From Eucalyptus grandis (taxonomy: Eukaryota; Streptophyta; Magnoliopsida; Myrtales; Myrtaceae), in NCBI RefSeq assembly GCF_016545825.1, contig NC_052615.1, forward strand, positions 23,056,520-23,120,519: 64,000 bases of DNA, read 5' to 3'. The position numbers and the translations under genes were made by a program. A model generated the notes under the pieces. The model had not been told where the DNA came from. It searched no databases and saw only the letters and a list, made by a program, of their open reading frames with translations. Shown here piece by piece: positions 11,100 to 22,912 of the stretch (position 1 is its first letter; each line of letters begins with the position of its first letter).

Positions 11100-14000
11100 C
11101 TAATGGCACAATCGGATTCTGAATCAAACTCCGAGATAGACTCGATTCAGACAGTGAATTTGAGGTAAGTAACTTTAAAATTTATGTTAAAGTCTCTAAA
11201 TACATTGATCAGCTGTGTTTTAGTCTTAAGACTTCTCTTAAAAGGATTTCGAACTTAAAAAGGAAAACTCGCACTAAAACAACAGGAAAATGTTTTGAAA
11301 GAAAAGTTGAAGTGTTTAGACATGAATGTTTCTTCTCTTAAAGAAAGCGAAGATAATCTCTTGAAAGAAAATGCATTTTTAAAAAATGACTTATCAAATA
11401 TTTCAAAAAGATTTTCAATAGGATCTCGAGAAACTTGAAAAAATTCTTTCAAAGCACAAAGACCTTTTTCAATAAATCTGGTTTAGGAATGACAGCAGAA
11501 ACCATTCCTTTAATTGATTTTCCTAAAGTGAATGAAAGAATTAAGCAAAGACCTTCAAAGACATTTTACAAAAATCATTTTCAAAAAGTGTTTGTAAAAC
11601 CAGTGCGTCGAAATGCTCTCAGATGTTCAAAGTGTAATAGTGCAGATCATTTTGAAAAAGAATGTCCTATGATTTGGAAACCTGTTAAGAAAGTATGGGC
11701 AAAAACCGCATATGATACTAACATCAATGGACCCAAGAAAATATGGGTACCAAAGAAAGCTTGAGTATCTTTCTTAAATGCAGGTCACTATCAAGAAAAA
11801 GGTTAAATGGTATCTGGATAGTGGATGCTCAAGACATATGACAGGAGATTCAAATTACTTCATAAAGCTCATTCAAGTAAATGGTGGAAAAGTCTCATTT
11901 GGAGGAAACAACAAAGGAAGAATTGTGGGATTTGGAACTGTAAAGATTGGAAACCTCACAATAAGCAATGTTTCCCTAGTGGAAGGACTCAACTACAATC
12001 TGCTCAGTATCAGTCAGCTGTGTGACACTGGTTTCAAAATCAATTTTCGAGAGGGAATATGTTTAGGAATCAGTAAAGACTCTACTCAGTCATTCATGGG
12101 CTGAAGACATGGGAATATCTACCTCTTGGATGTGAAACCAAATGAATCGCAATGTCTAATCTCAATTCAAGATGAAGCAAGCTTATGACATAGAAAGCTT
12201 GGGCACATCAATATGAAGCAAACAACCAAAATTTCAGCAAAGAAGCTTGTTCGTGGTCTACCTAAATTATCATACCAAAAGTCTGATCTATGTACACCAT
12301 GCGTATTGGGAAAGCAGGTAAGAAATTCCTTTAAACCAATAAATCAAGTTTCCACTAATCGTGTACTGCAGCTTCTGCATATGGACCTTTTCGGACCTAC
12401 CAGAACTCAGAGTATTGGAGGTAAGAAATATTGCCTAGTAATTGTGGATGATTATTCACGATTTACTTGGGTATATTTCCTGGCAAGTAAGTCTGAAACT
12501 TTCTCTTACTTTGAAAAGTTTGCAAAAAATGTTCAAAATGAAAAAGGGTATGTTATCTCAAGTATAAGAACAGATCATGGAGGTGAATTCGAAAATCATG
12601 ATTTTACAAAATTCTGTGATGAATCTGGTTTTCAGCATGTGTTCTCCTCTCCATATACTCCACAGCAAAATGGAGTTGTGGAAAGAAAGAACAGATCACT
12701 TCAAGAAATGGCTAGAACTCTTTTAATTGAAAGTAACATCTCTTCACGTTTTTGGGCTGAAGCAGCCAACAGCATGTTACATTATAAATAGAGTTTTTCT
12801 AAGGCCTATTATGGAAAAAAAAACCCCTATGAGATATTCAAAGGAAATAAGCCTATTGTTTCATATTTTCATGTGTTCAGATGCAAATGCTTTATATTGA
12901 AAAATGCAAATGATAGAGTTGGTAAGTTTGAAGAAAAATCAGATGAAGGAATCTTCCTTGGATATTCTACCTCAAGCAAAGCCTACAGAGTCTATAACAA
13001 GAAGAGTCAATCTGTGGAGGAATCAATGAATGTCAAATTCCAGGATTCTATGCAAAATGAATCTGCTCAGACTCATCTTGAAGAATCTAAACCTGCTCCA
13101 GACTTTACAAAGTCTAAATCTTAAGAAGCAGCTCAGACTTTAAAAATCTAGCAACAAATGGTTATTGAAGATTCAAATGAAGGAAGTGATTATCAACCTG
13201 ACCAATCAACCAATAACTGGAAGCATAAGTCCAGTCATCCCAAAGACCTCATTATTGGCGACATTAATGAAGGAATTCGAACAAGATCCAAAGGCGCGAA
13301 GAGTCTAGTGCTGTAGCTCTTATTTCTGAAATAGAACCCAAAAGCATAAAAGAAGCTTTACCTGATGAAAGTTGGATTGAAGCTATGCAAGAAGAACTCA
13401 GACAATTAGCATTAATGATGTCTGGGAGTTGACTCCTAAACCAAAAGGTAAATCTATTATTGGAGCTAAATGGGTTTTCAGGAACAAGATGAATGAGAAA
13501 GGAAAAGTCATAAGATACAAAGCAAGACTCGTGGCCAAGGGATATACGCAAGAACAAGGGATAGACTATGACGAGACTTACGCACCAGTAGCAAGGTTAG
13601 AAGCAATTCGATTATTACTTGCTTTTGCTTGTTACAAGAATTTCAGGTTATTCCAAATGTATGTCAAAAGTACTTTCTTGAATGGATTTATCCATGAGGA
13701 AGTTTATGTGAAACAACCACCTGGGTTTGAAGACCCAAGGAAGCCAGACTCAGTATTCAGATTAAAAAAGGCCTTGTATGGATTAAAGCAAGCACCCCGA
13801 GCTTGGTACGACAGGCTGAGTAAGTTTTTAATTCAAAATGGATTTGAAAAAGGTAAAGTAGACAATACCCTGTTTATCAAAAGAGAAAGCAAAAGTTTTC
13901 TGCTTGTTCAAATATATGTTGATGATATCATTTTTGGATCATCTAATGAAAGTTTGTGCAAGAAATTTTCTAAGTCTATGCAGAATGAATTTGAAATGAG

Positions 14001-14871
14001 CATGATGGGTGAACTAAACTACTTTCTTGGACTTCAAGTGAAACAATTGAAGGAAGGGACTTTTATTCATGAAGAAAAATATGCTAATGATCTTGTCAAA
14101 AAATTTGGACTGGAAAATTGCAAAAAGACTGATATACCAATGTCAAGTTCCTTGGAGATAAACAAAGATGAAGGAGGAAAGAAAGTTGACCAGAAGTTAT
14201 ACAAGAGTATCATCGGTTCACTTCTCTATCTTACTGCTTTTAGACCTGACATTTTGTTTAGTGTTTGCATTTGTGCCAGATTTCAAGCAGACCCTGAAGA
14301 ATCTCATTTAAGTGCTGCAAAGCATATTATCAAATACATTGCTTCAACTTCAAGCATTGGCCTTTGGTATCCTAAAAAGGGAGACTTTACTCTTCTTGGA
14401 TATACAGATGCAGATCTAGCAGGTTGCAAAGTTGATAGAAAGAGCATCTCGGGTACCTGTCAGTTACTTGGAAGCAGGACGGTGTCTTGGTTTTCAAGGA
14501 AGCAAAATACAGTAGCTCTTTCTACAGCAGAAGCAGAGTATGTAGCCCTTGGAAGTTGTTGTTCACAAATTCTGTGGATAAAACAACAGCTAAGAGACTT
14601 TGGAATTAAAGATTCATGCTCAGAGATTAACTGTGATAACATCAGTGCAATCAATCTTACCAAAAATCCAATTCTTCACTCAAGAGCAAAGCATATAGAG
14701 ATTCGACATCGCTTTATTAGAGATCATGTTCAAAATGGAGAAGTTTCGATTCGGTTTGTTGACTCAAAGAACCAACTGTCAGATATATTTACGAAGCTTT
14801 TGGAGAAAAATCAATTTGAAATCATTCGTTCCAGACTCAACATCTTGAAGCTTGAAGAAGTTAAAGTCTAG
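11100..14871 (+). pseudogene. Copia pol relic: PR-INT-RT-RNase H
   Basis: In order: the Asp/Ser-rich and coiled-coil end of Gag (11100-11460); a CCHC knuckle CSKCNSADHFEKEC (about 11627-11668); aspartic protease WYLDSGCSRHMTG (about 11811); GAG-pre-integrase HRKLGHINMKQ (about 12190, Trp position read as a stop); integrase with LHMDLFGP, RTDHGGEF and VVERKNR, supplying the D, D and E residues (12213-12791); reverse transcriptase from [11 protein letters not shown] with the YVDDIIFGS catalytic loop (about 13913); RNase H with the ALSTAEAEYVAL region (about 14517). The 13429-14871 frame is open for 480 codons. Stops after the protease (about 12102), at the INT end (12789) and near 13122, plus frameshifts, disable the whole polyprotein. 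Confidence 0.92.
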
Positions 14872-15280
14872 AGACTCTCGGACTCGAGACAATCTTAGTT
14901 CTTGCCTCGTAAGTTATTTTATTTTCTCTTATATTAAATCTCGGAGAGGTACGATCTTTTATCCATAAATAAATGATTTATACTATCGTCAAATTCCGTG
15001 AAAAGTGCAATTTTTCCTTTTCAAAAAGAGTTAATGGCAGTTATCCCTTTTTTTTTAAAAGGCAGTTATTTTTTTAAAAGGTATCTTTTAACCTTCCTTT
15101 ACGACGATTGGCATTCCCTCGTTTCGACTAAGCTATATATAGTCGATTCCTCTTCACTTAACTCCAAAACTCTAAAAAGAACCGATCTTCCATTCATGTT
15201 TTCCTCTCTTGTTTAATCTTCAAAAAGTTGTCATCTTTCTTGGGAAAGTCAAGCAAGGAATCTCTTAAAAACTGAGAAAG

Positions 15281-17342
15281 ATGTCGTCTTCAAGAATGTC
15301 TTCGAGGATTGCAAGTAGGGGACCACGGCGAATGAGTAAGGGGCCTACTCACTTTGATCTCACCAAGGAAGAGGAGTCACCAAGACAGCAGCAGAGCCCA
15401 CAACATTCTCAGCAGCGTCATTCTCCACCATCTAGTCCACAGAATGTTGTTCATCAACAAGAGGAAGAAGTCGTCGAAGATGCAGATCCTGTAAGAGTTC
15501 AAAAGCCCTCTTTTATTTATAAGCTTTACCGTGCTTTAAAGAGCATTGGTACTCCATTGAACTACATCGATGAGTTTCTTAAGGACAAGGGATATGGAAA
15601 TGAGTACATCTTTTTGCGAAAAATGGAGAGTTTGGAAATTGATCCTAAAGGGATGGCAGAAAAAAACCCTTGCAAATATCCCAAGTGATCCACGTGTTGG
15701 GGGATTTAATCCAATAGATGGAAATGATGATGATAGATTGTACAAAGAATTTCAACCGAGAATGGGTGTTGCAGCGAAAATTCGAGGAAAAAGAACAAAT
15801 TTGTTTAGATCGAAGGAACAGAAGGATCTATACTCAAAATTGTTGAAACGTGGGGTGATAAACCCTAGGAGTGTAGATTTTGATTTCCTTGATGCTGTGA
15901 ATGTCAACTTAAGGGAAAAGTTCAGTTTTCTTCAACTTGAACAATTTTGTTCTGACACCACAGAAGCTTATGCTCAATTAAATGCATATTTCTATTCAAA
16001 TCTTAGTTTCTTGGATGCGAATAGAATCTCCTTTAGTGTCTGAGATCAGGACTTTGTAGTGGATGTGGATATGTTGGCAGATGTTATTGGGGTTGAGAGA
16101 GGGAGATATCAACTCATAAGTGTCTCTATAGCTCATGCCACATTGGAACTTGTTAAAGACAGAATGACAGAGGGAAGGATTTCCTACTCAAGGATGCATG
16201 CGTTCAACATTCTTTTTCACAAGATTGTTATCAATTGCCTCATACCCAAATCAACATCCAACACTGAAGTTTCTAACTTAGAGGCAAAGCTGATGTACGC
16301 CATCAATGCTGGGAAAAAGTTTTCTCTTCCTCACACTATACTGTTCCACATGTATAGAGCAGTGGTGAAGGACAATGGCCAACTTCCTTATCCAGGTCTT
16401 GTGTCAATGATATTCATACATTTGAATGTTCAGCCTCCACAAATTCTCTGTGTTCGACCGTGTGACAAAATGATGGTAGGACTGAAAATGGTGTCCGAAA
16501 TGTGTCTGAAAGAACTCGACAAGGTGTTGGAGAAATTTAATGAGAAAACCCCTGTCAAAACTCATCAAGTCTCTTCTGCATCGAAAAGAAAAGGGAAGGA
16601 GCCCATGGTTGCTCCATCCAAAAAGAGAAAAGCTCTCATTACTAATGAAGATGATGAGGATGACCTCACAATTTCTGCTATAGCATTGAAGAAGCTGAGT
16701 CGTTCTGTTCCAGAATCAATAGAACGATAGGAGAAAGAAGCAGAGAGAGAGAAGTTAAAGAAAAGAAGCAAAGAAGGAAAGGTTTGAAGAAGAAAAAGAC
16801 AAGAAAATCAATAGGAAGGAGAGCATGAGGAACTCTCTTCTCCACCTGAAGCCATGGAAACAGGGGGAGATGGTGAGAACAGAGAAAGGTCCTCATATCC
16901 TGTTACCAGTGAAGGAGTCAGTCGCTCTCCAACAAATCCAGAAGACATTCATGCCTCTCAATTTCCTGAGGAGGGACAGGTGCTTCATCGCCAAATCTGC
17001 GTGATTATGCTAATATACCATCGTCTGCCTTTACTCAATCGAGATCGTGCCGAAGCCGCACGCGGAGACGATAACTCATCAGACTTTCGCAGAATCATTG
17101 ATGTTCTTTTGGAATTGCGGGGTCAGATATATGCTTTGGAAAGCGAAGTTCAGAACTTGAAGAATGTAGGACAAGCTTCTTCCGTTTCATTGTCTGATCA
17201 AATCCAAGCTCTTGCTCTTCAGATTCAAGCCAATGCCAAAGGTGAAGAGGTGGATCATCTAAAGGAAGAATTGAAAAAGCTGGAAGGCATCATCCAGTCC
17301 ATAGGAGATTTCCAGCTTGTTCGCATTCCCAAGCAAACTTGA
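15281..17342 (+). pseudogene. Post-pol ORF of the Sirevirus (env-like position)
   Basis: It starts at ATG 15281 (MSSSRMSSRIASRG). The N-terminus is rich in Gln, Ser and Pro and is followed by a conserved segment with KPSFIYKLYRALKSIGTP. An A run near 15662 shifts the frame. The reading then continues to an in-frame TGA at 16041-16043 and resumes at 16059. A Lys/Glu-rich tract and further stops fall at 16730-16850. The C-terminus (about 17100-17320) is a heptad-like coiled coil. The frame ends at 17342. Sireviruses such as soybean SIRE1 carry an ORF here with a C-terminal coiled coil; its function is unproven. No convincing transmembrane segments are visible, so a true envelope role is not supported. 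Confidence 0.75.
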
Positions 17343-17377
17343 CTCCATTCTATTCCCATCTCAACTTTTTCATGATG

Positions 17378-17392
17378 ACAAAAAGGGGGAAA
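17378..17392 (+). other. Extra PPT-like purine tract
   Basis: acaaaaagggggaaa lies about 320 bp upstream of the main PPT and just after the post-pol ORF. Duplicated polypurine tracts upstream of the 3' LTR are a reported Sirevirus trait. The second element has the same arrangement at 26090-26102 on the other strand. Confidence 0.6.
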
Positions 17393-17699
17393 GATGCGAG
17401 ATTTGAAATCTTTGAACTTAAACTTGTTGAATTTTTAGTTTGTTTTGATGTGTGACTTGTGTGTCTATGTCTGGATGAGGATTGACTGAATGTGGATTTG
17501 GATTTTGACTGCTGTTTATATTAAGTACTATTGATATCTTATGAATGGCTTTACTTTTATGAAAGACTAACCTATTTTCTGTGGTTGCAGATTCTAGTGT
17601 TATCATAAGCTATTAATCTTTATAAGATATCCATATTTGCTTGAGTAATATTTTGCAGGTCAAAGTTATTCAAATCTGCAGGAAATTTTTGTCACCATC

Positions 17700-17712
17700 A
17701 AAAAGGGGGAGA
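17700..17712 (+). other. Polypurine tract before the 3' LTR
   Basis: aaaaagggggaga immediately precedes the TGTTGG start of the 3' LTR and would prime plus-strand synthesis. Confidence 0.85.
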
Positions 17713-17713
17713 T

Positions 17714-18600
17714 TGTTGGAGAAATCTTTCTGGAATATTTTGAAGCTGACAAAACGTTTCTATCAGTCTAGTCTGAAGTTTTGCAGACTCTTCTATTAGA
17801 GTCTGAAGACCTCCGAATCTACCAGACTCAAGACTCAAAGTCTATCCAGATCTACTTCATTGAGGATTTGGCCTTATCGACTGGAGAAGATCTCTTGGCT
17901 GAATATGATATAACGGATTCCTTTATGCAAATTCAGAACGATTAAAGATCCGATGATTGGCGAAGTATTCTTGGAAGGTTATACTTATGGAAACCAATAT
18001 CCTGATTGTATGGGCGAGCAGGATTGATGGGCTGTCAACATGTTCCTTTAATAGCTTGAATAATCTTCCTAATTGATTCTGTCCAACGGGAGGATTGGAA
18101 GAATTCCTTTGGTAAGTGCCAACGGGTATGATGGCACAAAGGAGTATAAGAGGAAGACATTCCAGTTGTTCAAAAAAGGTGCACGATAGAATAATTCGAA
18201 AGTCTGAAGCTCTTTGATTCTTAGTCAATTCATTTGTTGAGCGAAATCTTGTACGCAAAAGAGAGTCTATACTTTGAGATACCTTGAGGAAGTGTGATAG
18301 AATATCTACACTGTGGAATCAAGAGAAAGCAATGCTGTAACATCTCTTTTGTTCATAGTGAAATCCAACCAGTGGGCTGTCAGTGCAGAAGAGTGTATGT
18401 AGGCTTGAAATAAGCCGAACCACTATAAACCTTGTGTTCAATTTTCTCTTCCTTAATCTCCGCTTTACTTTGATCATAGTTCGATTTGTTAACTAAAGGA
18501 GAGCTTCCCTTTTGTTGTTAGTCCAGTATTGCTTTCATATCTCGAGAAATTATTTTTACACCTATTCACCCCCCTCTAGGTGCTTATACTAGCTATATCA
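17714..18600 (+). repeat. 3' LTR of the first Copia element (887 bp)
   Basis: Begins TGTTGGAGAAATC and ends AGCTATATCA, matching the 5' LTR apart from a ~40-bp deletion and scattered substitutions. Confidence 0.93.
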
Positions 18601-19287
18601 ACTACAACAATGTCAACTTGATGTTTTTGAGCTACACCTAGTGAAAATTCTCTTGCATAAACATTTCAAGTTGAAAGGAGCAGGATTGGCTTACTAGTAC
18701 TTTCAGAGCATTGATTAATTCTTTTTTGGATTCAAACGTATCGTTTGCAAATTATTAAATGTTGGCCATCGCAAGTAAAGTAATCTTTGCTGGAACAACA
18801 TTTCCAGAGTAGAATTGTCGAAGAAAACAGATATATCAAGCGGAAAAAAAATAGTAACACTGAAGTGTCCTGGTAATTGTTGAGTGTAGTTTTGAATTTT
18901 GTATTGAGTTAACTGTATGATAAAAGTAATTCATACAGCCTTTGCAATTTGCATCCCTTTTTTCTGCCTTATTTCTAGGTGGTTTTCTGAAATTATTGTC
19001 GACTCTTTGATTAAGAAGCAGTTGTAACGTGTATTGGCACATCATGCCATTCGCGTGACAGAACTTAAAAGCAAGAAAAGATGCTGTTTGAAACATGCAA
19101 CATCAAAATGATGAAGGTACAACCTATCCTATTGACTATATAGGCAAAAGATATTATTATCTCTATTGGAATAAATCTCGAGTTATTCCAAACTGAAAGA
19201 TGTTATTCTTGCGTGTGTTACACTATATTCTTTATTCTAGTCAAATCAATTTTATGGGAATAAATCTTGAATTATTCTTAAATGAAA
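18601..19287. other. Gene-free stretch right of the first Copia element
   Basis: AT-rich sequence with no supported frame. At about 19168-19189 there is an imperfect palindromic word (ggaataaatctcgagttatt, then cc) that recurs in diverged form at 19257. Confidence 0.5.
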
Positions 19288-19301
19288 TAAATTATTCTCA
19301 C

Positions 19302-19540
19302 TTTTTTTTTATGACCGAGGGATCGCCGGAGATCACTCTTCGGGATCACACGACCCTCTGGTGCTCGGTAGCACCGGTGGGGCCTCGCCGCAAGCCGCTA
19401 TTTAGACATAAGCTCTCGGGGGTTGGCCCAATAAACCACCCTTGAGATCCCCACTTAAGTCGCAAGCATTCAAAGATTCAAACTCGTTTCCTCTGCAATG
19501 AGGTAATGAAGCCCAACCATCACGGCTACCTACAGATGGG
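19302..19540 (-). mobile_element. tRNA-derived SINE with 14-bp target duplication
   Basis: On the minus strand the element starts at 19540 and ends in a poly-A tail, seen as T9 at 19302-19310. It is flanked by perfect 14-bp repeats TAAATTATTCTCAC at 19288-19301 and 19541-19554. Pol III-like boxes read on the minus strand: an A box TAGCCGTGATGG (19517-19528, one mismatch to consensus) and a B box GAGTTTGAATC (19475-19485). Length (239 bp), tail and long target duplication are what LINE-mobilised SINEs show. It is non-coding; frames over it are fortuitous. Confidence 0.88.
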
Positions 19541-19851
19541 TAAATTATTCTCACATTAACCACACTATGTTCTTCATTCCAGTTCGTTTTGCCTTTTTTA
19601 CTTATAAAACAAAAACCACTCACCACGGTTTATCATTTTTTCCTGTAGTCGTTACCTTGTCTTTCAAACCAAACACAAAAGAATAAAGGGAAGAAAAAAA
19701 GAAAAAGGTTGTGTCCACGCACAAAGGTAAAGACGAATGACGAAAAAAGGAGCAAAAAAGTGGTGGTACAGAGAATTCATTCCACCAGGCCGTGGCAGAC
19801 TTGAGTGGTGCCGGGCCATTATCCTTACACCCCAGGAGCGGCAAGTTTTTG

Positions 19852-20165
19852 CTGGGGTTATCATCTGTTTGGTTTCGAGTTTTAGAAAATCCAAATCAAA
19901 TCATTTTGATTTGCATTAACTTTGAAACAAATTGTGACCCGAACTTAAGACATGATTCAATTTGGTTTTTCAGTTTTCTTTTTTTGTAATATTAAGAAGG
20001 AATTTAGTGAAAAATGAAAGAAATTGTGTAAATTATAATATTAAGAAGAAAAATGATTTTTAGTTCAATTTTGTTAACTAAACCGAATCAAAACTATCCG
20101 AAATAGAAAAAACAAATTTATTATCTAAGTGGAATTGAAATTTCGGTTTACTTTTTGACTCCCCT
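19852..20165. mobile_element. Possible hAT-like relic with 8-bp direct repeats
   Basis: The interval is bracketed by AGTTTTTG at 19844-19851 and 20166-20173. The right end reads ...tttttgactcccct, that is AGGGGAGTCAAAAAG on the other strand, resembling plant hAT MITE ends. The left end ctggggttatcat is a weak partner. The right-end text is repeated about 55 bp further on (20176-20222), so the tail appears duplicated. There is no coding capacity. Confidence 0.4.
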
Positions 20166-20221
20166 AGTTTTTGGGGCCGTGTGATTGATTCGGTTCACTT
20201 TTTGACACCCCTAGTTTTTGG

Positions 20222-20330
20222 GGTATGTGAAACCACATGCCCCTACAAGAATTGAATCCAAGTCCCACCACATCGATGCCCCACCCTGGGTTACAAACCC
20301 GCGCAACCAAGCTCGGCGAATGGCATCAAC
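20222..20330 (-). mobile_element. Degenerate SINE, copy in duplicated block A
   Basis: Homologous to the SINE at 21287-21480. The minus strand keeps a B-box-like GGATTCAATTC (20249-20259) and a damaged A box near 20281-20293. The poly-A tail is missing or replaced by the hAT-like tail to the left. Confidence 0.6.
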
Positions 20331-21286
20331 AACTATGTTCAATGTGGGAATTCTATGCACTTTGCATTGTTCCCTTTGTCACACTTCATATCTCTCTTCG
20401 CAAAATACGGAACTCAAATGGATTTCGACTTTTCTTCTACGTCCACTGTTCTTTGGATCGAGATGTGGCCAATCCACGGCAAAAAGTAAAACCCCGACTA
20501 AAATCACGATAAAAAAGCACCGCAAAAAATGGATCGAGCATGTTCTTCTTAAAAGCACTTATTTATCAATTAAAGTTTAAGAATTTGGATATGTCAGTCA
20601 AAATGATACGCAGATTATTGAAGATATTAAAATCAAAGGATCAATAGCGCTTATAATATAATGATCCTTTTATTTGTTATTTCTATTATTGTATTGTTTT
20701 TTTATGAAGTGTAACACTTTGTAATATCCTTATATAATTGACATTATCCAACAAATTGTACATTGAGATCAACAATCAAACACCTTTGTTCTTTTTATCG
20801 TATTGGAGCAGGAGTGATGAGTTCAAATTTTTTCATATCTCTATTTACATTCCCAATTACATTTCTATGTCTAAGGCTTAGGACAAAGTCCAACTTACGC
20901 TTGATGGAGAGTTTTAGAGTAAATAAATATTATACCATGTCTTCATTTACGATTTGAGTTTTTAGATTAATTGATAGTGGTATCATAAAATTTAATAGAA
21001 TGATTTCAAAGAAAACCAATACAATAATTCAACTTAACAGTTTAAAAGTAGAGATAGTGAATGCATCATAATTATATTTCCCCTAGTAAATGAAAATAGA
21101 AAAGCAAGAAGACAAATGGGAGAAATTGATGTAAATCCTCCAAAAATCATGTAAAATATGAGAATTTTGAAAAAAAAAAAAAAAAAGTCACCAAGAAGAG
21201 ATCACTATTCATTTTTCCTATGGGAATAATTCAAACAAAAGATATTATTCTTGCTCGCGTTAATTACGCTATATTCTTCATTCTAG

Positions 21287-21480
21287 TTTTTTTTTTTTTT
21301 TTTTTTTTTTTTTGACTTTTCCTCACATGGTCATGAATCAATTCTCACCTTGGAACGGGCGGGCTAGGTGAGAGCCACAGCAAGCTCGACCTGCAAGAAT
21401 TGAACCCATGTCCCATCACAATGATGCCCCCACCTAGGCTACAAGCTCCTGCAAGTAAGCTCCGCAGACGGCACTCATAA
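21287..21480 (-). mobile_element. tRNA-derived SINE, copy in duplicated block B
   Basis: On the minus strand it has an A box TAGCCTAGGTG (21431-21441), a perfect match to TRGYNNARNNG, a B box GGTTCAATTC (21397-21406), and a 27-base tail seen as T at 21287-21313. The 5' limit is approximate. No clear target duplication was found. Confidence 0.75.
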
Positions 21481-22912
21481 ATATGCTTCTTATAAAGTGT
21501 ATACTGATGTGATATATGCCTAATGTAGGACTCCTATGCACGGGATTCCCCTTCGTCACACTTCATATATCTCTCTATATTAAAAAATCAATGGATATTT
21601 TCTTTTATCCACTATTTTTTGGATTGAGAAGCAGCCAATCCATGGCAGAAAGTGAAATCCCAAGTAAAATCATGATAAAAAAGCACCGTTCTTAAAGGCA
21701 CTAATTTAATCAATTGAGGGAAAAGAATATGAATTTATCAATCAAAATCACAAGCAGCTTTTTGAAGATACTAGAATTAAGGGATTGACGACTCTTGTGA
21801 TACAATGATCTTTTCATTTAATATATCCATTGTTGTGTTGTGAACTGTAACAATAATAGTGGGCATCATCTACAAATTGTGCGTTGAGATCAATATTCAA
21901 ACACCATTGTTATTTTATGGTCGGAGTATGAGTCTTGAGTTCAAATCTTTCAAGGTTCTTAATTACTTTTCAATTACATTTCTATGTTTAGGCTTAATAG
22001 CTTTAAATTTTAAAGTAATTGACAGTGATCTCAAAAAATCTCATAAAATGATGTAAAAAAAAAAATTGATACGATAATTCAATTTAACAACTTGAAAGTA
22101 GAGATAATGCATGCATTTTAATTATATTTCCTCAGTAAATGAATAGAGAAAAGCAAGGCGAGAAATGGGAGAGATTGCTATAAATCCTATAAAAATCATG
22201 GAAAAGTGTCACAGTTTCGAAGGAAAAAAAAAAAGTCAACAAGAAAAGATCACAAGAGAAAAGAGAGAGCGGAAGTAAAACACCGAAACTGGGCAGATGC
22301 CTCACTGGTACTTCTTCAATCTTTTAATAACCAAGATAAGTGTGCTCTCTTTTTTTTTTTTTTTTTAACTTTTTCGTGGATTGTCTTCTCCAACAAAGAA
22401 TTGGGCAATACAGTGGATAGAAGTTCTCTTTCTGGGGTTGATAGCGTTAAAAATCATAAACTGATAGCCTATTATAAATTTTAACCAAAATTGATTTTCC
22501 TTCATAAAAAATAACTCAAATTGATCATTTTTATTTCACAAAACCATTGACCATAACTGTTAGCAATTTCGGATTTAACATGGAGGGTAAATTTGGGTGA
22601 GAGGCATCAATTTGAAGGTTTTCGTGAGACGAAAATGATTATGGTATAAATGTGTCATCAATTTGACATTTTTTATAAGAAAAAAATTAATTTTAAATAA
22701 ATATGTTATGGGTACCAATTTAAGATTTTTAATAATAGTAACTTTTTTCATTAATATTTTAATTATTGAGGCAAGTAAGGAATGTTCTTTTTTTGTGGCC
22801 CTAAAGGACGGAGGGAAAGGCAAATTCCTTATGCGGGCAGCATTTATAAGTCCCTTGACGTTGTTTACTATAGAGAGGAACTTGTGTTGGGTGGAATCAT
22901 ACCCCAGAGGGC

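Larger units (their letters stand above)
9069..18600 (+). mobile_element. Decayed full-length Copia LTR retrotransposon, Sirevirus-like
   Basis: Two LTRs (9069-9995 and 17714-18600) begin TGTTGG and end TATCA. A TGGTATCAGAGC primer-binding site follows the 5' LTR and a purine tract precedes the 3' LTR. The internal order is gag, protease, integrase, reverse transcriptase, RNase H, which is the Copia order. A large extra ORF lies between pol and the 3' LTR, and an extra PPT-like tract lies upstream of the main one; both are Sirevirus traits. Multiple stops and frameshifts make it non-functional. The bases flanking the LTRs (TCTTT left, ACTAC right) are not a matching target duplication. Confidence 0.93.
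20222..22265. repeat. Diverged tandem duplication, ~1 kb blocks
   Basis: Block A (about 20222-21200) and block B (about 21330-22265) share colinear text: the SINE region, 'cacttcatatctctct', 'aatcacgataaaaaagcacc', 'ttgagatcaa..attcaaacacc', 'gagttcaaa', 'taaatccta.aaaaatcatg' and a poly-A followed by 'gtcaacaagaaaagatcac'. Sequence just left of block B (21220-21286) also resembles 19140-19245, so the original block may have started further left and been interrupted by later insertions. Substitutions and small indels are frequent, so the duplication is old. No gene was found inside. Confidence 0.7.

Noticed and set aside
15281..17342. A true viral envelope glycoprotein
   Set aside because: The ORF lies in the env-like position of Sireviruses, but no signal peptide, convincing transmembrane anchor or cleavage site is visible; called a post-pol ORF of unknown function.
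19402..19626. Minus-strand 74-codon frame near the SINE
   Set aside because: It largely overlaps the SINE and its flank; there is no protein-like conservation.
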